NCBI GenBank assembly: GCA_027062035.1
Contig: JAMOUL010000368.1
Coordinates: 1-5,177 of the forward strand
Reading direction: 5' to 3'
Origin: Candidatus Aminicenantota bacterium
Lineage (GTDB): Bacteria > Acidobacteriota > Aminicenantia > S016-38
DNA: 5,177 nt
In this document: piece after piece, positions 1 through 5,177 of the stretch
How positions within the stretch are numbered: the first letter of the stretch is position 1
How the letters are laid out: each line of letters starts with the position of its first letter
Program-made: the position numbers and the translations under genes
The notes under the pieces: generated by a model
Databases searched by the model: none
What the model was told of the DNA's origin: nothing
Seen by the model: the letters and a program-made list of their open reading frames with translations, nothing else

Positions 1-594
1 CATTATCACATAAACAATATTGCTCAGGAAGGAAAGCACTGTAAAAATAACTGCTGCCCAGAGGGCTGCTCTGAAACTATTAAAATGTTTTGCTATGGAA
101 GCTTCAAGATTGAAACTGAATATTGTCCCGAGCCTGCTCAGGGTAAGGGCAATTCCAAAGGCAAGAGCCAGTTCTTTTCCCTTAAACCAGCGTGCAAGTA
201 TGGCGCTCTGGGCAACAACCAGAGACTCAGACCCCATACCAAAAATCAATCTTCCCACATAGATCATTGTCATGTTATTGGCAAGGGCAACTATGGTGGC
301 ACCAAGGACAACAAGGGAGGAAAAAAGAAGGCTTGCCCTGCGGGTTCCTATTTTATCTATGATAATTCCACCTATGAAAACAGTGAATATGGCTGCAATA
401 CTGTAGGCAGAATAGGTTGCACCGATCTGCTCCCTTCCTATTCCAAGGGCTTTGATTAATAAAGGTGCAATAGCCCCCAGACTGTCATAGGCGAAATAAC
501 TACCATACGTTAAAAGAGCTGCGAAAAATAAAACCGTGAACCTGTAAATGGGTTTTGCAGGATGAAAAAAACCGACCCGTTCCATTTCAGTCAT
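1..594 (-). CDS. MFS transporter, MFSD1-like, N-terminal half (3' end outside window)
   Basis: An open frame of 198 codons runs from an ATG at 594-592 to the left edge without a stop, so the C-terminal half is missing. The protein is very hydrophobic, with about six membrane segments, near residues 18-46, 61-80, 88-107, 110-133, 143-163 and 175-198. The loop after segment 2 carries the MFS motif A (GGIIIDKIGTRRA, 75-87). Residues 114-142 (GRLIFGMGSESLVVAQ, then WFKGKEL) and the following SRLGTIFSFNL (153-163) closely resemble the pattern I recall for animal MFSD1. Animal MFSD1 is a lysosomal transporter reported to carry dipeptides; the substrate of this bacterial relative is unknown. The ATG at 594 is preferred over the one at 585 because AGGAGG sits five bases before it. 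The gene is divergent from the nuclease gene and has its own promoter. MFS membership is firm; the MFSD1 assignment is by motif recall. Confidence 0.9.
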   Translation of the reverse strand, partial: MTEMERVGFFHPAKPIYRFTVLFFAALLTYGSYFAYDSLGAIAPLLIKALGIGREQIGATYSAYSIAAIFTVFIGGIIIDKIGTRRASLLFSSLVVLGATIVALANNMTMIYVGRLIFGMGSESLVVAQSAILARWFKGKELALAFGIALTLSRLGTIFSFNLEASIAKHFNSFRAALWAAVIFTVLSFLSNIVYVIM

Positions 595-599
595 CTTAA

Positions 600-605
600 C
601 CTCCT
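600..605 (-). promoter_or_regulatory. Shine-Dalgarno site of the MFS transporter
   Basis: The plus strand reads CCTCCT, which is AGGAGG in the sense of the transporter gene. It lies five bases before the ATG at 594-592, an ideal spacing. It is 14 bases from the next in-frame ATG (585-583), so it decides the start. Confidence 0.85.
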
Positions 606-620
606 GTGCATTGAAGGAAA

Positions 621-649
621 ATTATAGCAAGCAGGAATAGGTTTAACAA
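621..649 (-). promoter_or_regulatory. Sigma70-type promoter for the MFS transporter gene
   Basis: On the minus strand a perfect TATAAT (621-626) is preceded by TGC, giving an extended -10 (TGCTATAAT). Seventeen bases upstream is TTGTTA (644-649), which matches the -35 consensus TTGACA at four of six positions. Transcription should start near 613-615, leaving a leader of about 20 bases that contains the AGGAGG site. I saw no clear operator palindrome around it. The assignment rests on consensus and spacing only. Confidence 0.75.
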
Positions 650-696
650 ATCCCACCTCCCATTCAATTTATCTCATTACCGTGCTTGAAAAGAAG

Positions 697-702
697 TATA
701 AT
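697..702 (+). promoter_or_regulatory. Candidate -10 element for the nuclease gene
   Basis: A perfect TATAAT lies ten bases before the ATG at 712. No good -35 is visible at 16-18 bases upstream; the 17-base position reads TCATTA, two of six matches. If this -10 is used, transcription would begin only about two to four bases before the ATG, giving an essentially leaderless message. A chance match in AT-rich DNA is quite possible. Confidence 0.35.
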
Positions 703-711
703 TATAAAGGT

Positions 712-1215
712 ATGAAACGGTTATTAATATTTTTTATACTCGCAGGATTCGCCCTGGGCGGTATTTACAGGGGACAGGTTATAAGGGTAATAGATGGAGA
801 TACAATCTACGCCTGGGTGGAAGGATTTGGAAGGGTAAAAATAAGGCTTATTGGAATAGATGCTCCTGAAAGGGAAATCGGAAGACATGCTCTACGCCAG
901 ACAAGAAGGTGGCACAAACCACCGGACGAAATAGCCTATCTTGGCTGGAAGGCAAAACAGTTCCTTAAAACACTGCTTCCAAAGTATTCAAAGATCAAGG
1001 TGGAAACCGATGTAGAAGTATTTGACGATTACGGAAGACTTCTTGCCTATATATGGAAAGGAGAAAAACTTATAAACGAAATTATGGTCAGGGAGGGATA
1101 CGCCAGCGTTTATACCTTTCCTCCCAACGTAAAATACGTGGAAAGGCTTATAAAGGCACAAAAGGAAGCCCAGATGGAAGAAAAGGGCATCTGGGCTCCC
1201 TCTCCTATATACTGA
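712..1215 (+). CDS. Secreted thermonuclease (staphylococcal nuclease-like, SNase domain)
   Basis: The 167-residue protein is predicted to cut DNA and/or RNA phosphodiester bonds in a Ca2+-dependent way outside the cytoplasm. It starts with a short signal-peptide-like stretch (K2 R3, hydrophobic 4-15, small residues G16-G17). An SNase OB-fold domain covers about 21-161. Equivalents of the S. aureus active-site residues are all present: D30 (in VIDGDT), R45, D50 and E53 (RLIGIDAPE), and R109 (DDYGRLLAYIW); E-x-L-V-x-Q-G is represented by EIMVREGYA (123-131). The loop after E53 is about 13 residues longer than in S. aureus nuclease and rich in R, H and W. The frame is also open back to a GTG at 682, but that would put a charged 10-residue leader before the signal peptide and has no ribosome site, so ATG 712 is chosen. 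The only ribosome-site-like bases, AAAGG at 706-710, are very close to the ATG. The family is certain; the biological role (nutrient scavenging, DNA turnover) is inferred. Confidence 0.92.
   Translation: MKRLLIFFILAGFALGGIYRGQVIRVIDGDTIYAWVEGFGRVKIRLIGIDAPEREIGRHALRQTRRWHKPPDEIAYLGWKAKQFLKTLLPKYSKIKVETDVEVFDDYGRLLAYIWKGEKLINEIMVREGYASVYTFPPNVKYVERLIKAQKEAQMEEKGIWAPSPIY
1160..1200 (-). terminator. Rho-independent terminator of the RND-LolA-like-barrel operon, inside the nuclease gene
   Basis: Read on the minus strand, arms GGGAGCCCAGATG (1200-1188) and CATCTGGGCTTCC (1176-1164) form a 13-bp stem with one G-U pair and an 11-base loop, followed by TTTTGTG (1163-1157). The hairpin begins 19 bases after the barrel gene's TGA, where a terminator is expected. 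On the plus strand the same DNA has an A-C mismatch in the stem and no T-run, so it fits the minus strand better. The sequence also encodes nuclease residues 151-163. Confidence 0.7.
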
Positions 1216-1219
1216 CCCC

Positions 1220-2380
1220 TCAGAAGGAATATTTGATTTCTATAAAGGCTTTAGAAAAGTCCTTACTTCTCCCAAAGATGCTGTTCTCAGGACCATTGAA
1301 AATAGTGGCACCAAGATACAGGTTTACGCCATCCGAAATTTCGTATGTAAATACAGGGAGAAGAAAATAATCTCCGTCCTGGAAATTGTAGACACCAATA
1401 AGCTGGAAGTTGTAAAAACCTTCCTTTTTATATGAAAGCCTTACGGAGGCAGAATTTGTCATTTTATCCTCTGTGGGACCCATAAGTCCTTCATGCCACT
1501 TCAGAACGCGCTTCTGTACAAACTGAAGGTTCACACTCAGGTTATCCGCCACATTCCAGTCCATTCCCAGCACATATTTTATATAAGGATTCTTAACAAA
1601 TGGATTTGTTCCTTCAGCATCTTCCGTAAGGTAATAGGCACCCTCTCCCTTGAAAACAAATCTTCCTGTGGCATAGTCAAAGTCCGCTCCGAAGACCTGC
1701 TGTCTTCCGTATTCCATTCTTAATCCTGCAAAGGAAGGATACACGGTGGGAAAAAGATCAAATCCCCTCCAGTATGAAGTTGAAAAATTAACCCCGGCCA
1801 GGCTGGAAGAGAACCTTATTCCTTCCTGCCAGTTTTCGGGTTTTTGCTCGGGTAGAACCTGTTCTGCTCCTGGAATTTCCATCCCCGTTTTATTGGGGGT
1901 AAAGTATGGAACGAACACAAACTCAATACTGGAGAGGCCAAAATACCAGTCAGCCTTAACAGCGTTTACGGCAAGTCGGTAGTCCTCTATCTCGGCAGTA
2001 ATGTTTGTATAATCCCACGGGGTGACGTTATCTGTGGGATTAATCCAGTCAGTTCTTCCCCAGAAAACAAACTGCTTCCCGAGTTTTAAATCCACAGCAG
2101 AAAAATGAAACGTAACATAGGCTTCAACCGGATATACCTTTAATACGGAAGAACGGTCGGCAGAGCCCTCGCTGTTCCTCTGATCCAGATCAAAGTCAAA
2201 GGAGGCAAAGAATTCAATATTCTGCCTCTTCTCCTTCATTGTAAGCTGGAAGCGGGTACCATATCGGTCAAAATTATAGGGAGACACCAGCTTTGGATGC
2301 GCAAAGAATTTAAGGTATCCCTGAAAATCCACTCCTGATAATAAAGCAGTTAATACAAGTACAACTGCCAGTTTCCTCAT
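1220..2380 (-). CDS. Outer-membrane beta-barrel protein (porin-like, DUF1302-like)
   Basis: The 386-residue protein has an N-terminal signal peptide (R2 K3, hydrophobic core 4-15, probable cleavage near S15-G16). The rest is alternating-pattern beta strands rich in Tyr, Phe and Trp, and it ends in KYSF. A terminal Phe after alternating aromatics is the recognition signal for the BAM assembly machinery. Residues 99-124 contain KLGKQFVFWGRTDWINPTD, a motif I associate with DUF1302 and related barrels that are often encoded beside RND exporters and LolA-like proteins. It has no cysteine. It is the last gene of the operon: its ATG overlaps the stop of the LolA-like gene by four bases (ATGA). Its own ribosome site is poor, so translation probably depends on coupling. 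The likely role is the outer-membrane component or end point of the exporter system, but passive porin function cannot be excluded. Barrel topology is well supported; the exact family is less sure. Confidence 0.85.
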   Translation of the reverse strand: MRKLAVVLVLTALLSGVDFQGYLKFFAHPKLVSPYNFDRYGTRFQLTMKEKRQNIEFFASFDFDLDQRNSEGSADRSSVLKVYPVEAYVTFHFSAVDLKLGKQFVFWGRTDWINPTDNVTPWDYTNITAEIEDYRLAVNAVKADWYFGLSSIEFVFVPYFTPNKTGMEIPGAEQVLPEQKPENWQEGIRFSSSLAGVNFSTSYWRGFDLFPTVYPSFAGLRMEYGRQQVFGADFDYATGRFVFKGEGAYYLTEDAEGTNPFVKNPYIKYVLGMDWNVADNLSVNLQFVQKRVLKWHEGLMGPTEDKMTNSASVRLSYKKEGFYNFQLIGVYNFQDGDYFLLPVFTYEISDGVNLYLGATIFNGPENSIFGRSKDFSKAFIEIKYSF

Positions 2381-3144
2381 TGCTGCAAATACCTCTTTGT
2401 AAATATGCTGGCCGGCAATCCCTTGTTCACCTGAAGGTTTTCAAACTTCATTTCACTGCTACTGCCGGCCTGAACGTTTTTCATAACCATATGGGTCTGA
2501 AACCATATGGAGCCTATCTTTTTTATCTCCTTTACATCCAGAACCTTCCAGAGCGTTCCTGTGCGGTCGTAATATTCGGCATGAATCACACTCCACTTTT
2601 CAGGGTCCACCCAGTGAATCACTTTACTGTAGCGGGTATCCTTTTCCACCTTCTTGCTTGAAGGAAGGGCTTCGACCTTGTAGCATTTTATTCCATTATA
2701 TTCCACCATGCCCAGATTCTTATATTTCCAGTCCTGAAGTTTCGGTTTACCAATGTCGTAATAACTGAAATCTGAGCCCATGAAGGCTCCACCTTTTCCG
2801 CTGGCCGCAATTCTCTTTATTCTGCGAAGGGCTGGAAGATAAAGGTACCTTTCATCTTCACCTCTGGAATGTTCTATGAGCAGAAATCCTGTTCCCTCCA
2901 CATCAGGAGGATAAAGAAACTTCATAACCATATCGGTTTCATCCTCTGTTCTCTTTCTGGAATACATTTTTATTTTTCTTATTCTGGTTCTTCCTCTTAC
3001 GGTTATCTTCATGGTGATCTCCCCTTCCATATCTTTCCATCCCGTCTTTTTCACCACCTTTTCCATAATCTGTCTGCCGGTCAAATTTTCCCCGTACAGG
3101 GGGATAAGGAAAAGGCTCATTAAAATAATCGCGAATTTCCTCAT
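2377..3144 (-). CDS. Periplasmic outer membrane lipoprotein-sorting protein (LolA-like, COG2834 type)
   Basis: The 255-residue protein has a signal peptide (K3, hydrophobic 4-17, probable cleavage after YG at 17-18). The mature part resembles the LolA/LolB-fold 'outer membrane lipoprotein-sorting' family found next to RND exporters, which is distinct from classical LolA. Family hallmarks are MKFLYPPDVEGTGFL (74-88), RYLYLPALRRIKRI (99-112) and FMGSDFSYYD (121-130), followed by the beta-rich half with YNGIKCYKVEA (149-159) and HWVDPEKWSV (177-186). Proteins of this fold bind hydrophobic chains in a half-barrel, so a role carrying lipid or another greasy cargo across the periplasm is inferred. 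Its start overlaps the RND stop by four bases (ATGA), with a strong ribosome site inside the RND gene, and its end overlaps the barrel gene in the same way. C154 is the only cysteine seen in any protein of this window, and there is no lipobox. Family assignment is strong; cargo is unknown. Confidence 0.9.
   Translation of the reverse strand: MRKFAIILMSLFLIPLYGENLTGRQIMEKVVKKTGWKDMEGEITMKITVRGRTRIRKIKMYSRKRTEDETDMVMKFLYPPDVEGTGFLLIEHSRGEDERYLYLPALRRIKRIAASGKGGAFMGSDFSYYDIGKPKLQDWKYKNLGMVEYNGIKCYKVEALPSSKKVEKDTRYSKVIHWVDPEKWSVIHAEYYDRTGTLWKVLDVKEIKKIGSIWFQTHMVMKNVQAGSSSEMKFENLQVNKGLPASIFTKRYLQQ
2392..2396 (-). promoter_or_regulatory. Weak, distant Shine-Dalgarno-like site of the barrel gene
   Basis: AGAGG in the sense of the barrel gene lies 11 bases before its ATG, longer than the usual spacing. 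With the ATGA overlap, this suggests that ribosomes finishing the LolA-like gene restart on the barrel gene. Confidence 0.4.
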
Positions 3145-5177
3145 TTTTCCCTCCTTTGCGCCGCCTTTTTAAGAGATTTTGGTTTAAACGTTATGAAATA
3201 TATAGGTAACAGGGTAAGGGCGGCAAACGCGGTTGTTATCATTGTAAGAGCCAGGAGGAATCCCATGGCCTTTACACCCTTAAACATGGAGAAAACGAGA
3301 AGCATAAATCCTGAAGCAACAACAAGGGAATTAAAAACTATGGCTACCCCTGACGTTACCATAGAAGGAGATATGCTTTCTCCGTAATCTCTGGATCGAA
3401 GCTCCAGGATATATCTATGAATGAAATGTATTGCATAATCCACACCTATTCCGATGGCAAGACTCGAGGTAACCATGGTCTGGATATCAAGGGGAATTCC
3501 AAGAAGGCCCATGGTAGCGAAGTTCAGAAAGATCCCAAAGAAAAGAGGTACTGCGTTGAAGATTCCAATAATAGGAGAACGGAACATAATGGATGTGAGC
3601 AACCAGACCAGAAAAAGGGAGGCAATTATGCTCCAGAATTGGCCCTTTACCACCATTTCCCTTACCACAAGTATCAATTTTGCCATCCCTGTTATGTCGG
3701 CTTTTACTCCATCCGTTTTCTTCTTAAGAAACGAAGAAAGGGCTTTATCTATTTTTCTTAACCTGGAATCCCTGTCAGTCTTAACGAAAATTGCCACCCT
3801 CGCATTTCTATAATTAAAGTCCACCATGTTTGCAAAATCCTCAGGGGAGGAGGAAAGCTCGTAAAGTTGAAGAAGTTGAGCCACGAGCTTTTTCCCCTCC
3901 ACCTGGAATTTCTTTTTTATTTTTCTCCCGCCCTCTGAAGAAACAATTGTTTCTGTCTCCAGCACGTCAGGTATTCTGAAATATGCAGGATCATTGTTAT
4001 GCACAGCTTTATTTATCAATTTTACAAAGTCTGCTATAGATTGGGTTGAACCAACATAGGGGAGATTTTCTGCATATCTCTCCAGTTCATCCATCACCTT
4101 AAGTACCTTCGGGTCCTTCATGGCCCCATCCTGTTCCCCTTCAAATAGCACGTAAAAAGTTGTGGTCCCGGCAAAATGTTTGTTTACAAATTCAGCTGCT
4201 ACTCTAACCGGATTCTTTTCAGGAAACTGGGAAATTGGGCTGGACTCCACCCTCAGGCGCGATATAGCTACTACCGAAAGAAGAAGTATTATAGCCACTG
4301 TAATGGCCATTGCCCTTTTCTTTCTTACAAGGAAACTGGAGTAACGGTACATGAGTCCACGGAGTCTCCCCTTTTCATCTCTCCATCCTTTCCCAGCCTT
4401 TATTTTAAGTAAAGATAACACTGCAGGAACAAAGGTTAAAGACCACACGAGAGCGGCAAAAACTCCGAATGCGGAGAACATGCCGAGTTCTTCCAGTGAT
4501 TCCATGTGGCTTGTGTTCAGAGCTATAAACCCGGCCATGGTGGTAAGGGACGTCATGATTACAGGAGCATAAAGATCATGAATTACATTCCTCACCAGTT
4601 CTTTTGGCGACTCATACAATGGAGCGTTTTGATAATAATGGGTAAGAATGTGAATACTATCTGCTATCCCGATTGCCATAATTAATATGGGAAGCATTTC
4701 AGTGGCATGTGTAATTGGCCTCCCGATAAGAGCCATAAAACCCAGGGTCCAGTCAACACTCGCAAGAACAACGGTTAGAGGAACAAGGACTCCCCTTACA
4801 CTGGAAAATATAAATAAAAGAAGAAGGAAAATAAGGATAATTCCTGATGTAAAGAACATTCCCATGTCCTTTGCAATTCCCTTGCTTATGTAGTAATCCA
4901 CGATGGGTTGCCCTGTGGCGAAAACCTTTCCCTTATGGGAGGATGAAAATTTCTCCAATTCAGGTAAAAGCTTTTCCGCAAATTTGTCTTCGTCTGCACT
5001 TTTGCTGAGAAAAACGATTACAGCGGCAGCCTGTTCATCATCAGAGATTAGATTTTTGAGAAAGGCAGGATTCTCTGCAAGCCTGTCCTTCCACTTCTTT
5101 ATATCCTCTTGAGTAGAAGGTTCCCATGCTAACGCTTCTTCTACGTTGATTCCTTCTTCGGTGCCCTCTATTATTTT
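3141..5177 (-). CDS. RND/MMPL exporter, HAE3-type (COG1033), 5' end outside window
   Basis: The frame is open from the right edge to a TGA at 3143-3141, giving 679 visible residues. An internal TTG at 4958-4956 could be mistaken for the start, but 73 open codons before it encode family sequence (IEGTEEGINVE, visible residues 3-13), so the true start lies outside, probably 100-150 residues further on. The order is: end of the first periplasmic domain (1-105); membrane segments near 107-126, 131-152, 161-181, 203-222 and 231-257; a segment at 290-305; second periplasmic domain (about 306-510); then five segments near 514-532, 537-560, 566-588, 605-628 and 637-665. The TM4 motif GIADSIHIL has D173, and its partner in the second half, GIGVDYAIHF, has D580-Y581. 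These are the expected proton-relay positions of MmpL/HAE3 pumps. Such pumps use the proton gradient to move lipids or hydrophobic compounds out of the inner membrane. No membrane-fusion adaptor or TolC is visible. The operon promoter must lie outside the window. Confidence 0.92.
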   Translation of the reverse strand, partial: KIIEGTEEGINVEEALAWEPSTQEDIKKWKDRLAENPAFLKNLISDDEQAAAVIVFLSKSADEDKFAEKLLPELEKFSSSHKGKVFATGQPIVDYYISKGIAKDMGMFFTSGIILIFLLLLFIFSSVRGVLVPLTVVLASVDWTLGFMALIGRPITHATEMLPILIMAIGIADSIHILTHYYQNAPLYESPKELVRNVIHDLYAPVIMTSLTTMAGFIALNTSHMESLEELGMFSAFGVFAALVWSLTFVPAVLSLLKIKAGKGWRDEKGRLRGLMYRYSSFLVRKKRAMAITVAIILLLSVVAISRLRVESSPISQFPEKNPVRVAAEFVNKHFAGTTTFYVLFEGEQDGAMKDPKVLKVMDELERYAENLPYVGSTQSIADFVKLINKAVHNNDPAYFRIPDVLETETIVSSEGGRKIKKKFQVEGKKLVAQLLQLYELSSSPEDFANMVDFNYRNARVAIFVKTDRDSRLRKIDKALSSFLKKKTDGVKADITGMAKLILVVREMVVKGQFWSIIASLFLVWLLTSIMFRSPIIGIFNAVPLFFGIFLNFATMGLLGIPLDIQTMVTSSLAIGIGVDYAIHFIHRYILELRSRDYGESISPSMVTSGVAIVFNSLVVASGFMLLVFSMFKGVKAMGFLLALTMITTAFAALTLLPIYFITFKPKSLKKAAQRREK
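3150..3157 (-). promoter_or_regulatory. Shine-Dalgarno site of the LolA-like gene, inside the RND coding end
   Basis: AAAGGAGG in the sense of the operon lies five bases before the LolA-like ATG (3144-3142). The same bases encode the Q-R-R near the end of the RND protein, so both signals share one sequence. Confidence 0.85.

Noticed and set aside
20..459. Plus-strand open frames of 80 and 124 codons over the left part
   Set aside because: They lie antisense to the MFS transporter, whose family motifs are clear. Their own translations show no domain-like pattern or ribosome site.
682..711. GTG at 682 as the nuclease start
   Set aside because: It would add a charged leader (MLEKKYNYKG) ahead of the signal peptide, lacks a ribosome site and lies upstream of the candidate -10 element.
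1164..1200. The same hairpin as a terminator of the nuclease gene on the plus strand
   Set aside because: In that direction it lies before the stop codon, has a stem mismatch and is followed by CTCCTATATAC and not a T-run.
2485..2510. Direct repeat AACCATATGG, twice, 16 bases apart, each containing the palindrome CCATATGG
   Set aside because: It is inside the LolA-like coding sequence and is explained by the codons for S-I-W and T-H-M-V. There are only two copies and no sign of a regulatory role.
2479..2934. Thirteen-base repeat TTCATAACCATAT near 2480 and 2922
   Set aside because: Both copies encode the same short peptide MVMK in one gene, so this is chance codon identity and not a mobile or regulatory repeat.
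4956..4958. TTG as the start of the RND exporter (605 residues)
   Set aside because: The 73 codons before it are open to the window edge and encode typical HAE3 periplasmic-domain sequence, so the gene is simply cut by the window.
3193..5112. Many plus-strand open frames of 60-119 codons opposite the RND gene
   Set aside because: They are antisense shadows of a well-recognised membrane protein gene, and none has a recognisable domain or a good ribosome site.

Overview
The window looks like ordinary chromosomal DNA from a diderm (Gram-negative-type) bacterium. The evidence is an outer-membrane beta-barrel protein ending in phenylalanine, a periplasmic lipoprotein-sorting-like protein, bacterial Shine-Dalgarno sites and a sigma70-type promoter. 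AGA/AGG arginine, ATA isoleucine and GGA glycine codons are common, and the visible proteins contain almost no cysteine. Both traits are frequent in thermophilic bacterial lineages, but the lineage cannot be fixed from this sequence. I saw no tRNA, rRNA, insertion sequence, CRISPR array or integration site, and no stretch over 300 bases lacks a gene.

Layout. Bases 1-594 (minus) hold the N-terminal half of a major facilitator transporter whose best match by eye is the MFSD1 family; the gene runs off the left edge. Bases 595-711 are a short divergent intergenic region with a good sigma70 promoter for the transporter and a weaker candidate for the gene on the other side. Bases 712-1215 (plus) encode a secreted staphylococcal-nuclease-type nuclease with all its catalytic residues. 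Only four bases after its stop comes the stop codon of the last gene of a convergent minus-strand operon that fills the rest of the window.

That operon, in transcription order, is an RND/MMPL exporter of the HAE3 type (5177-3141, 5' end cut by the window), a periplasmic LolA-like 'outer membrane lipoprotein-sorting' protein (3144-2377), and an outer-membrane beta-barrel (2380-1220). Both junctions are 4-base ATGA overlaps, so the three proteins are probably made in a coupled way. Together they could span the envelope: inner-membrane pump, periplasmic carrier, outer-membrane barrel. The most reasonable inference is movement of a lipid or other hydrophobic molecule, with substrate unknown. A hairpin followed by a T-run, the probable terminator of this operon, lies inside the 3' end of the nuclease gene.

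Nothing here is clearly a new system. The points most worth following are the envelope-spanning operon, the prokaryotic MFSD1-like transporter and the terminator embedded in a convergent coding sequence.
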